From assembly GCA_026914095.1 (NCBI GenBank), contig JAPPIY010000113.1, positions 1 to 17,151 of the forward strand: 17,151 nucleotides of DNA. Reading direction: 5' to 3'. Below the pieces are notes generated by a model. That model saw only the letters and a program-made list of their open reading frames with translations, was not told where the DNA came from and did no database searches. The position numbers and the translations under genes were made by a program. This document shows positions 7,078 to 13,754 of the stretch, in pieces; positions within the stretch are counted from its first letter, which is position 1, and the number at the start of each line of letters is the position of its first letter. Source of the stretch: Oligoflexia bacterium. Its GTDB lineage: Bacteria; Bdellovibrionota; Bdellovibrionia; Bdellovibrionales; UBA1609.

Positions 7078-8529
7078 TTATTTTTTGCCAGTTGTGCCAG
7101 CCTCTGGTTGTTCTAACTCCACTCTTAAACGTTTTAGATTTTTTTGGCAAGTAGCTAAAGCCGCTTTCTTTTCAGCAAAGGAGCTTGGCGGTGTCCGGCC
7201 CTCAGACCCCATGCTGTCTGACATAGAGGGCTTGTTTTCAGCAAACTTATCATAACAGACTCCTCCAGCTCTCTCAACAAACCAGGACTTAACCTTTAAA
7301 TTGAGATCGGAAACCGTTGGCCGGCAAATTTGTCCAGCTTTAGTGACCATACAAACTGAAGGGTGAGAATAACATTCTATTTCATTAACACCGGCATTTA
7401 AAAGCTTTAGCTTATTTCTTTTTATCCTCAACTGCTCTATTTCCAGCTTGCAACTGGCCATCTCTATCTCTAGTTTTTGATCTGCAATAGGAAGAGCTGA
7501 TAAGCGCTCTAATTCCTTGTGTATGCGTGACGAGTTTGTCCGGCAAGCTCTTAAAGCCGCTTCCTTTTCAGCCCTGTTTTCTGGCATTTTCCGTCCCTTG
7601 GACCCTATGCTGTCCGATCTCGCCGGTTTGTTTTCAGCCCTCTTGTCATAGCACTTTCCTCCAGCTCTTTCAATAAACCAAGACTTAACATTAGTCCTCT
7701 TCCTCTCTTCCGGTGTGTGAGAGTAACACTCTATATTGCCAGCATATACACCGGCACGCGTAAGAAGCAACTTATTTAGTTTTATTCTCTTATGTTCTAT
7801 TTGAGATTTACAATGAGCCATCTTACGATTCAAGCCCAACCCTGCCTCTTTCCTCATTGATTTCAGATTTGCTTGGCAGGTCTTTAAAGTGGATTCTTTT
7901 TCAGCAATGGAGCCTAAAGGTTTTTGGCCTTCAGACCCTATACTGTCAGATCTGGCCGGCTTATTTTCAGCTGTCTTATCATAACAAATTCCCTCTGCTC
8001 TTTCAATAAACCAGGACTTCACTTGAACCCTCTCATCCAATGTGCGAAAGTAACACTCTATATTAGCCAAGGGTACTCCTGAAATCAGAAGTTTTTCCTT
8101 ATTTATTTGTATTTTCGCCAACTCTGTTTTTAATTTGCAGTTACGCATACTGTATTTTAACGATAACTCTTTCTTCAACGAGCTCAGATTTGTTTGGCAA
8201 GTTTTTAAAGCGGATTCTTTTTCAGCAGTGGAGCTTGGCGGTGTCCGACCTTCAGACCCTATACTGTCAGATCTCGCTGGCTTATTTCCAGATGTTTTAT
8301 CATAACACTTTCCTCCAGCTCTTTCAATAAACCAAGAATTGACTTGAGTCCTCTCATCCAATGTGTGAGAGTAACATTCTATGTTAGCCAAAGATACACC
8401 CTCAGCCAAAAGCTCGCCTCTATTTCTTTTTATTCTCACTCTTTCTATACTTAACTTACATTCACGCATCTGAACTTCCAAAGAAGCTTTTGCTACCACA
8501 GAGCCTTTTGCAGTTAGAAGAGCGAACAA
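7078..8529 (-). CDS. Protein of four tandem Cys-rich ~110-residue repeats, probably exported, 5' end damaged
   Basis: I recognise no family. From TTG 8529 the 483 residues divide into four repeats: 21-127, 128-236, 237-356 and 357-483. Each starts MxxCK, then a helical basic segment, NIECYSHT-DER, VKSWFIERAGGKCYDK, NKPARSDSIGSEGR, and a predicted helix AEKEAALKTCQxNL. The four cysteines are conserved in all repeats, which suggests disulfides and an extracytoplasmic location. The fourth repeat has an extra ~20-residue insert with two further cysteines (VCMVTKAGQIC). The start LFALLTAKGSVVAKA looks like the end of a signal peptide with an AKA cleavage site. Upstream, the same frame runs back to a well-placed ATG at 8652 but is cut by TAA (8536-8538). 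The signal peptide is therefore truncated unless the stop is suppressed or is a sequencing error. The repeat region itself is intact. Confidence 0.6.
   Translation of the reverse strand: MFALLTAKGSVVAKASLEVQMRECKLSIERVRIKRNRGELLAEGVSLANIECYSHTLDERTQVNSWFIERAGGKCYDKTSGNKPARSDSIGSEGRTPPSSTAEKESALKTCQTNLSSLKKELSLKYSMRNCKLKTELAKIQINKEKLLISGVPLANIECYFRTLDERVQVKSWFIERAEGICYDKTAENKPARSDSIGSEGQKPLGSIAEKESTLKTCQANLKSMRKEAGLGLNRKMAHCKSQIEHKRIKLNKLLLTRAGVYAGNIECYSHTPEERKRTNVKSWFIERAGGKCYDKRAENKPARSDSIGSKGRKMPENRAEKEAALRACRTNSSRIHKELERLSALPIADQKLEIEMASCKLEIEQLRIKRNKLKLLNAGVNEIECYSHPSVCMVTKAGQICRPTVSDLNLKVKSWFVERAGGVCYDKFAENKPSMSDSMGSEGRTPPSSFAEKKAALATCQKNLKRLRVELEQPEAGTTGKK
7081..7461 (-). repeat. Cys-repeat unit 4 (with insert)
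   Basis: The most divergent unit: 127 residues, with an additional Cys pair in a 20-residue insert after IECYSHPS, and a polar C-terminal tail ending in GTTGKK. Confidence 0.75.
7462..7821 (-). repeat. Cys-repeat unit 3
   Basis: 120 residues, starting MAHCKSQIEH. It keeps the four cysteines and the KSWFIERAGGKCYDK block and ends with a longer helical linker (ELERLSALPIADQKLEIE). Confidence 0.75.
7822..8148 (-). repeat. Cys-repeat unit 2
   Basis: 109 residues, starting MRNCKLKTEL. The block reads KSWFIERAEGICYDK; the HT of unit 1 is replaced by RT in ECYFRTLDER. Confidence 0.75.
8149..8469 (-). repeat. Cys-repeat unit 1
   Basis: 107 residues, starting MRECKLSIER. Parts of its DNA are almost identical to units 2 and 3, for example the stretch encoding WFIERAGGKCYDK, so the duplications are fairly recent or kept alike by gene conversion. 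Confidence 0.75.
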
Positions 8530-8652
8530 CGCTGTTTAAAGCATTTTTTTATAAAACCAAAAAATAAAAACGGGGGGAGGGGGAGACTTAACTACTAAAT
8601 CTTGTTTGCATTTCCTTCCTTCTGTCACTCCACGAAAGTGAAATAATTTCAT
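8530..8652 (-). other. Upstream in-frame segment of the Cys-repeat gene, cut by a TAA codon
   Basis: On the minus strand a strong ribosome-binding site GGAGG (8659-8663) precedes ATG ATG (8655 and 8652). The second ATG opens a 38-codon frame, MKLFHFRGVTEGRKCKQD and onward through SPPPPVFIFWFYKKML, which stops at TAA 8536-8538. The frame is the same as that of the repeat protein. Read across the stop, it supplies KKML-x-TALFALLTAKGSVVAKA, a convincing signal peptide. Part of the segment (8590-8641) is half of a family 1 element. A C5TC6 tract (8572-8583 on the other strand) encodes the prolines. Confidence 0.5.
8590..8641. repeat. Family 1 half-element (K) inside the 5' end of the Cys-repeat gene
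   Basis: Plus-strand TACTAAATCTTGTTTGCATT continues into TTCCTTCTGTCACTCCACGA. This matches the inverted right end of copy G (9256-9352), which reads TATATTGATCCTGTTTGAGT and then CTCCCTTTTGTCACTCCCGC. Only one end is present. Confidence 0.55.
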
Positions 8653-8763
8653 CATAAACCTCCATTCATTTAATATTGACACTCAATAAATATATCGGTT
8701 AGTTGATTAAAAAACTTTAGAAAAAAATAATTCTACGATACGGCTGAGGTTTAAAAACCTTTA

Positions 8764-8802
8764 TACAGTCAGTTTTGAAAAAGTCTTAAGTGTTTGAAAT
8801 CA
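8764..8802. repeat. Partial family 2 element (left end only)
   Basis: TACAGTCAGTTTTGAAAAAG followed by TCTTAAGTGTTTGAAATCAC aligns with the left half of the 80-bp element at 6992-7071. No matching right end follows within 100 bp. Confidence 0.55.
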
Positions 8803-8854
8803 CTTGAAATTGTATTGATTTGTGTGAGGGAAATTTGCAGGAAATTAAACTTTA

Positions 8855-9023
8855 TATACTGGTCGGGGTTGAAAATTTAGATGACTTATTCCGTCTTCTT
8901 CCGGAAGACGGAACTACCGCAAAACTTGTCCTCGCGAAAGCGGGAAGCACGCCCTCATGGAAGCTTGTTCTCGTGAAAACAAGAGCGAGAATCTTTAAAA
9001 CACTTCAAAATTCGGGAATTATA
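8855..9023. mobile_element. Degenerate family 1-like element, copy F
   Basis: It begins TATACTGGTCGGGGTTGAAA and ends with an inverted, diverged terminus (read inward TATAATTCCCGAATTTTGAA). It contains the hairpin CCGTCTTC-TTCCG-GAAGACGG, close to one in copy B, and a degenerate CTCGCGAAAGCGGGA palindrome. The ends match poorly, so the boundaries are less certain than for other copies. Confidence 0.45.
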
Positions 9024-9178
9024 GACTGACTTTGCATAAAGAGCCTTCAAACTAAGGAAACAAAAGAGTTTTGAGAGGAAATAAGTAAGGATAAAATTAA
9101 AACCAAAAAAAGAAATAGAAAAAGCCTTAAAAAACGGAATAAATAAAGGGACAATGCAAAGTTAAGTTTATAATTCCC
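9014..9178. repeat. Inverted repeat with 24-25-bp arms around ~115 bp
   Basis: GGGAATTATAGACTGACTTT-GCAT (9014-9037) is complementary to 9154-9178 with a few mismatches and one extra base. The arm overlaps the right end of copy F, so the second arm looks like another, inverted, copy of that element end. The enclosed DNA is purine-rich with no clear ORF. Confidence 0.55.
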
Positions 9179-9255
9179 CAAAATTCAAACCAGAGCGGAT
9201 AAATATACTTAGATTTCTTATCTTCTTAATTTGAAAGTCTTTATGGAAAGTCAAG

Positions 9256-9352
9256 TATGTCCTGATCTTGTTTGAATTTTCAGGTTCCAAATAGACTTCC
9301 GCTTTCGCGGGAGTGACAAAAGGGAGGAAAACTCAAACAGGATCAATATATA
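9256..9352. mobile_element. Family 1 repeat element, copy G
   Basis: The left end includes CTGATCTTGTTTGAATTTTC. The right end, read inward, is TATATTGATCCTGTTTGAGT. A half-palindrome (TTCCGCTTTCGCGGGAGTGA) lies in the middle. It is about 97 bp and shares the TATATA at 9347-9352 with copy H. Confidence 0.65.
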
Positions 9353-9467
9353 GTGATTAGGTTTGAGTTTTCCGGTTTTAGTTAGAGATTTCCAACCCTG
9401 CTTTCGCGAGGGCATGCTTTTGTGGGAATGGGGTCAGACTGGAAAACCTAAACAAGATCGGTATATA
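9347..9467. mobile_element. Family 1 repeat element, copy H
   Basis: The left end is TATATAGTGATTAGGTTTGA. The right end, read inward, is TATATACCGATCTTGTTTAG. The interior has a degraded palindrome CTGCTTTCGCGAGGGCATGC. It sits head to tail with copy G, the two sharing one TATATA. Confidence 0.65.
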
Positions 9468-9531
9468 ATATCCATTTGAATTTATTTTTTATTTGAATAT
9501 TTTGTTTTTTATGTTTATATTAGCAATAAGT

Positions 9532-9648
9532 TATACTGATTCTGTTTGATTTTTCCCGATTTCTTGTTCAACTTTCTCCCAGAAGGCTGAACTTCTGCGA
9601 AAGCAGGAATCTAATTCAAGTCAGAAATTTCAAACGGGATTCAGTATA
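9532..9648. mobile_element. Family 1 repeat element, copy I
   Basis: The left end is TATACTGATTCTGTTTGATT. The right end, read inward, is TATACTGAATCCCGTTTGAA. The interior has a degenerate CTGCGAAAGCAGG palindrome. It ends 22 bases before the lipoprotein ATG, so its right TATATT could act as, or sit next to, that gene's promoter; no matching -35 box is evident. Confidence 0.65.
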
Positions 9649-9670
9649 TTTAACAAAAAAAGGAGGAGAT

Positions 9671-10126
9671 ATGTTTTCTAATTTATTTATAAAAATGGCA
9701 GGTTTATTGTTTATTGTTTTTATCTTTCAGTCTTGTGTGAGCACTCAGGCTCACTGGCAGAAAAAATTGTATCAGCCTCAAAAACAAGGAGTGGTTTATT
9801 ACGATCCCAGACCGAATTTATTTGACAGCTCGGCAGTTCAACAAAGAAAACAAAATGCTAAAATAAAAATGCATTCTTTTTGTGATCCTAAAAAGGTAAA
9901 AATTATTTCAGAACAAAAAGCAGAGGAAGTGATAGGCCGTCAAACTCATTTTAGCTCCCATGAGGACAATCCTAATCCAACTTATCGGGAATCTGTGACA
10001 GCGAATGATAGGTTTTACGAAAAATCGGCTCAAATGATCTCACAGTCTATTTTATCTTCCAGCGGTTCGCAGACAGAACAAGATATCGTAAGAGAGCGAA
10101 TTTATATTACATTCACTTGTGAGTGA
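9671..10126 (+). CDS. Small lipoprotein of unknown function
   Basis: The 151-residue product starts with a lipoprotein signal peptide: basic end, hydrophobic core MAGLLFIVFIF, then QSC, giving lipidated Cys22. The lipobox is imperfect at -3 (Phe rather than Leu). AAGGAGGAGAT immediately before the ATG is a strong ribosome-binding site. The mature part is polar, with two further cysteines (in HSFCDPKK and at the C-terminal FTCE) that could form a disulfide. I recognise no domain. It precedes speA by about 150 bp on the same strand, with only a weak AT-only hairpin between (10135-10153), so cotranscription is possible. It is probably anchored in the inner or outer membrane facing the periplasm. 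Confidence 0.75.
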   Translation: MFSNLFIKMAGLLFIVFIFQSCVSTQAHWQKKLYQPQKQGVVYYDPRPNLFDSSAVQQRKQNAKIKMHSFCDPKKVKIISEQKAEEVIGRQTHFSSHEDNPNPTYRESVTANDRFYEKSAQMISQSILSSSGSQTEQDIVRERIYITFTCE

Positions 10127-10276
10127 TTGCAGAGTATTTATTGAGAATAAATAGGTCTCAGATACTATTTTAAATGACAAAACAGCAATTAAGAAACATT
10201 TTAAATAGGACATATAGAAGGGAAATAAAATAGAAAAATATTAAAGAACTCTGAGAAGAGAGGATTGAGGGCGCTA

Positions 10277-12199
10277 ATGAATACAAAAGAATTGGAAAAA
10301 AACAGCGCAATTTGGAGTGTCGCTCAAAGCTCCACTCTTTATGGAATGGATTTTTGGGGGGATGAGTATTTTAGCATCAACAGCAAAGGCCATGTCCAAG
10401 TGCATCCCCATGGCAAAGATTTTTCTGCTATTGATCTTTATGAAATGGTCAGCTCTTTTCAGGAGCGATCCATCCGTTTGCCCCTGCTTTTAAGATTTCC
10501 CGATATTATTCAGGCTCAAATGCAAAAGATTTGCAGTTGTTTTGATAAAGCTATTCAAGATCAGGATTACAAAGGAAAATACTATGGAGTGTTCCCAATT
10601 AAAGTGAATCAGCAAAGACATGTGATAGAAGACATTGTTCAAGCTGGGAGGAATTTAAACTTTGGTTTGGAAGCGGGAAGCAAACCGGAGCTGTTGATAG
10701 CTTTGTCTTGTATGGATAACCCTCAAGCTTTAATTATTTGTAACGGCTTTAAAGATAAATCCTATATTGAAATGGCTTTGCTCTCACAAAAAGCGGGGCG
10801 GAATATTTTTCTTGTGGTGGAGAGGCAAAAAGAGCTAGACCTTATTTTAGAGATGTCTCAACAGTTAAAATTAAAACCACAGATAGGCTTTCGTTTAAAG
10901 CTGAACACTCAGTCCAAAGGTTTTTGGGGAAAAAGCTCTGGAGAATATTCTAAATTTGGTTTGACTTCTCAACAATTGGTTTCTTCTGTTGAGAAAGTCA
11001 AGCAGAAAGGCTTTTTAGACTGTGTTAAGATGGTGCATTTTCATATTGGCTCTCAGGTGCCGTCCATTCAACCCATCAAATCGGCTATTAAAGAGTGCGC
11101 GATGCTTGTGTCAGAGCTTTATTTGATGAAATGTCCGATTCAATATGTGGATGTGGGGGGTGGATTGGGAATCAATTATGATGGTTCAGGAGCTACTAGA
11201 AGCTCTACGGACTATGATATTCAAGAGTATGCCAATGACATTGTTTTTGCTTTGCAGTCTCTTTGTGAAAAAAAGCAGATTCCACAGCCTCATATCATCT
11301 CTGAATCAGGACGCTTTTTAGTAGCTCAAAGCTCTATGCTGGTTTTTAATGTTTTAGATAAAAATTCTATTATAACAGATGAAAAAATTAAAATTGATAA
11401 AAACAGCTCCAGCTTTTTAAAGGAAATGTATGATGTTTACAAAAATATTCCTAAAATTTCCTATAATGAATCTTTTAATGACTTAGTAGAAAAGAAAAAA
11501 CAAATCTACGACACTTTTGTTTACGGCATGTTGTCTTTAAAAGAGATGGCTATAGCAGAAAAAATTTATTGGACAAGTGTTAAAAAACTAAAAGAATTAA
11601 CAGAGAACAAAGAAGATTATGAAGATATTTTTCTTACTTTGAAAAAACAATTGACAGACACTTATTTTTGCAATTTCTCTATTTTTCAAAGTTTGCCGGA
11701 TTCTTGGGCTTTGTCTTATATTTTTCCCATTTTACCCATTCATCGCTTAAAAGAAAAACCCACTAAGCAGGCTTATTTAGTGGACTTAACTTGTGATTCC
11801 GATGGACAAATTTCAAAGATAGTGGATTACAGCAGTTGGGAAATTGAATCTTTCATGCCGGTTCATAAACTTAAAGAAAAGGAGCCTTACTTAATGGGTA
11901 TTTTTTTAACAGGGGCCTATCAAGAAATTTTAGGGGATTTGCATAATCTGTTTGGTGATACTGATGCTGTTCATATTCGGGTGAAAGACGATAACAGATA
12001 CATTATAGAGCATCGTGTGGAGGCGGATTCTATTTCTGAAGTGTTAGAGTATGTTGAGTTTCATAGAAAGCAAATTATAGGAAATCTGCACAACATCACA
12101 GAACAAAGTATTATGAAAGGACACCTTACCAGACAAGAGGCGGGCTTGCTGATTGAAAAGTTTGAAGAAAACCTTTCCCGCTCCACTTATTTAAAGTAA
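10277..12199 (+). CDS. speA: Biosynthetic arginine decarboxylase SpeA
   Basis: This PLP-dependent alanine-racemase-fold enzyme converts L-arginine to agmatine and CO2, the first step of the agmatine route to putrescine and spermidine. From ATG 10277 the PLP lysine is about K109 in YYGVFPIKVNQQ. Next come FGLEAGSKPEL, HFHIGSQ, the glycine-rich phosphate loop YVDVGGGLGINYDGS (about 290-304), ISESGRFLVAQ, and near the C-terminus LVDLTCDSDGQI, with the active-site Cys-Asp of this family. The length of 640 residues is close to E. coli SpeA (658). A TTG four codons upstream (10265) is also in frame. I prefer the ATG because GAGGG lies five bases before it. No agmatinase (speB) or agmatine deiminase is nearby. 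Confidence 0.95.
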   Translation: MNTKELEKNSAIWSVAQSSTLYGMDFWGDEYFSINSKGHVQVHPHGKDFSAIDLYEMVSSFQERSIRLPLLLRFPDIIQAQMQKICSCFDKAIQDQDYKGKYYGVFPIKVNQQRHVIEDIVQAGRNLNFGLEAGSKPELLIALSCMDNPQALIICNGFKDKSYIEMALLSQKAGRNIFLVVERQKELDLILEMSQQLKLKPQIGFRLKLNTQSKGFWGKSSGEYSKFGLTSQQLVSSVEKVKQKGFLDCVKMVHFHIGSQVPSIQPIKSAIKECAMLVSELYLMKCPIQYVDVGGGLGINYDGSGATRSSTDYDIQEYANDIVFALQSLCEKKQIPQPHIISESGRFLVAQSSMLVFNVLDKNSIITDEKIKIDKNSSSFLKEMYDVYKNIPKISYNESFNDLVEKKKQIYDTFVYGMLSLKEMAIAEKIYWTSVKKLKELTENKEDYEDIFLTLKKQLTDTYFCNFSIFQSLPDSWALSYIFPILPIHRLKEKPTKQAYLVDLTCDSDGQISKIVDYSSWEIESFMPVHKLKEKEPYLMGIFLTGAYQEILGDLHNLFGDTDAVHIRVKDDNRYIIEHRVEADSISEVLEYVEFHRKQIIGNLHNITEQSIMKGHLTRQEAGLLIEKFEENLSRSTYLK

Positions 12200-12233
12200 A
12201 ATGGGATTCCCGGTTGCTTTTTATTTTTTTTAC

Positions 12234-12255
12234 AGCATAAAATAATAATTATGCT
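12234..12255. terminator. Weak hairpin after speA
   Basis: AGCATAA (12234-12240) and TTATGCT (12249-12255) form a 7-bp stem, preceded by a T-rich run rather than followed by one. It would be a better terminator for minus-strand transcription, of which there is none here. Its second arm overlaps the left end of repeat copy J. Confidence 0.25.
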
Positions 12256-12418
12256 GAGCCTGTTTGAAATTTTATCCCCACTTATTCTGTTTTTCTCAGG
12301 AGAACAAAACCCTCACAAAACCTGTCCCCGCGAAAGCGAGGAGCTTACCTTCGTGGAAACGGGGGCAGGGACAGAAATTTCTGGAAAAAACTTAAAAGTT
12401 CAAACAAAATGCTATAAT
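12249..12418. mobile_element. Family 1 repeat element, copy J
   Basis: The left end is TTATGCTGAGCCTGTTTGAA. The right end, read inward, is TTATAGCATTTTGTTTGAAC, recognisable but diverged. Inside are CTGTCCCCGCGAAAGCGAGG and a matching GGGGGCAGGGACAG, which together make a longer imperfect hairpin (about 12322-12374). The right end creates a perfect TATAAT (12413-12418) just upstream of the antiporter gene. Confidence 0.6.
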
Positions 12419-12433
12419 TGAGGAAAGTCTTTT

Positions 12434-13678
12434 ATGGAAATAGTTATTTTAGGTTTAGCTGGTTTATTTTTTATCGGCCATTTCTTACAATGGTTTTTTG
12501 TAAAAACAAAAATACCGGATCTTTTAATTTTAATTGTGGCGGGTTTTATTATTGGCCCTTCTATGTTAAATATCGTCACTTATCAACATTTGGGACAAGT
12601 GGGAACGGTCTTAGCCACAGTCACTTTGATTATTATTTTATATGAGGGGGGTCTAAACTTAAACGCCTCCTCTATGTTAAAATCCAGTTTGCCTGCTCTT
12701 CTTTTATCTCTTTTGTCTTTTGTATTGATTGCCGGTTTAACCGCCTTATTATTAACTCCTTTTTTTCCTTTTTCTACAGCTTTATTGATTGGTTTAGGGA
12801 TAGGAAGCACTTCTTCCGCCATTGTTTTTCCCATGATAAAGCCTTTAAGTTTGAAGGAGGAGACAAAAACTCTTCTTTCTTTGGAATCAGCTTTCACGGA
12901 TGTGCTGGCCATTATTGCCTTTTTAGCTGTTCTGGACAGTGTCTTAAGCAAGAATTATAACGCCTCAGCCTTTCTTCTTGGTTTTGGAACAAAGCCTTTT
13001 CTCTCTATTGGTTTGGGAGCTGGCTCCGCTTTTTTATGGGCTTTTTTCAGAAAACTGTTTTTAAAATTATTTAATATGCCTTTTGCCACAGAGGCTTGGT
13101 CACTTCTCACTTATGGCTGTATTGAATTGTTTGATTTGAACGGCCCCATAGGGATTTTGGCTTTTGGCTTCACCTTGGCTAATTTGAATTTAATACCCAG
13201 CTCTCTATCTAGTTTGCTGAATTTAAAACCGGTGTCAGAAAAAGAAATGTCTTTGCTTCAGGAAATTTCTTTTTTGTTAAAAACTTTCTTTTTTCTCTAC
13301 TTGGGCATGTTGATACAGTTATCCGCTTTGAATATTTTTATTTTAGCTGTTCTACTCACTTTATTAATATTTGCGACTAGATATTTGGCCGTTCGTTTTG
13401 TGTTTTCCGCTAAAAAATTTCCTTACTTTGACGCTTTGGTCTCTATGGGAATGGGGCCTAGGGGGCTAGCTTGCGCTGTTTTGGCAACTTTGCCCCTGCA
13501 AAAAGGCTACCAATACGGAGAGTTTATACAAAATTTAATTTTTTATATTATTTTAATTTCTATCGTCAGCACTTCCTTATTTGTTATTTTCGGACAAAAA
13601 AGCTTTTTTCAAAAGGTATTCGCGCCCTTATTTAAGGCTTACATTAAGGAAAAGTCTGAACTTGATACTGTTTCTTAA
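12434..13678 (+). CDS. Cation:proton antiporter (monovalent cation:proton antiporter superfamily)
   Basis: This integral membrane protein of 414 residues has about eleven or twelve hydrophobic segments and no cytosolic TrkA-N or universal-stress domain at its end. It probably exchanges Na+ or K+ for H+ across the inner membrane. Family signs are the N-terminal KTKIPDLLILIVAGFIIGP, the LYEGGLNL segment, GSTSSAIVFPMI, and ESAFTDVLAIIAFL, with an acidic pair where CPA1/CPA2 antiporters carry their ion-binding aspartate. GPIGILAFGFTLAN and the late loop SMGMGPRGLACAVLATLP also fit. Thr-Asp in place of the usual Asn-Asp leaves stoichiometry and ion open. A GAGGA ribosome-binding site lies about ten bases before the ATG. 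Repeat copy J ends 15 bp upstream. Confidence 0.85.
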   Translation: MEIVILGLAGLFFIGHFLQWFFVKTKIPDLLILIVAGFIIGPSMLNIVTYQHLGQVGTVLATVTLIIILYEGGLNLNASSMLKSSLPALLLSLLSFVLIAGLTALLLTPFFPFSTALLIGLGIGSTSSAIVFPMIKPLSLKEETKTLLSLESAFTDVLAIIAFLAVLDSVLSKNYNASAFLLGFGTKPFLSIGLGAGSAFLWAFFRKLFLKLFNMPFATEAWSLLTYGCIELFDLNGPIGILAFGFTLANLNLIPSSLSSLLNLKPVSEKEMSLLQEISFLLKTFFFLYLGMLIQLSALNIFILAVLLTLLIFATRYLAVRFVFSAKKFPYFDALVSMGMGPRGLACAVLATLPLQKGYQYGEFIQNLIFYIILISIVSTSLFVIFGQKSFFQKVFAPLFKAYIKEKSELDTVS

Positions 13679-13754
13679 TTGAATTAGAGTTGAAAAAGCT
13701 GTAGATAGAATGAAATGACCTACATTTCTGTTTTTAAAGAGAAAAACACTTAAA

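Larger units (their letters stand above)
8656..9670. other. Roughly 1 kb without a convincing gene, filled with repeat elements
   Basis: This stretch holds, in order, a family 2 left end (8764-8802), family 1-like copy F (8855-9023), a large inverted repeat (9014-9037 / 9154-9178), tandem copies G and H (9256-9467) and copy I (9532-9648). Open frames here, including one at 8820-9029, run through palindromes and lack ribosome-binding sites. Between them the sequence is A/T-rich with no recognisable RNA gene. Confidence 0.6.

Noticed and set aside
7078..8529. Known repeat families (TPR, Sel1, ankyrin, EGF-like) for the Cys-repeat protein
   Set aside because: Unit length (~110), cysteine spacing and conserved blocks do not match any of these.
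8820..9029. 69-codon ORF on the plus strand
   Set aside because: It runs through repeat copy F and its palindromes (FRLLPEDG, LVLAKAGS are typical translated repeats) and has no ribosome-binding site.
9261..9267. CTGATC resembling the TPP riboswitch ACCUGAUC box
   Set aside because: It is part of a family 1 element end; the CUGAGA and GAUAAUGC parts are absent and thiB is far away.
9256..9467. CRISPR-like array from repeated palindromes
   Set aside because: The units are irregular in length and interior, share terminal inverted repeats rather than direct repeats with spacers, and no cas gene is present.
12583..12951. 122-codon ORF on the minus strand
   Set aside because: It is antisense within the antiporter gene, which has the convincing membrane protein sequence.
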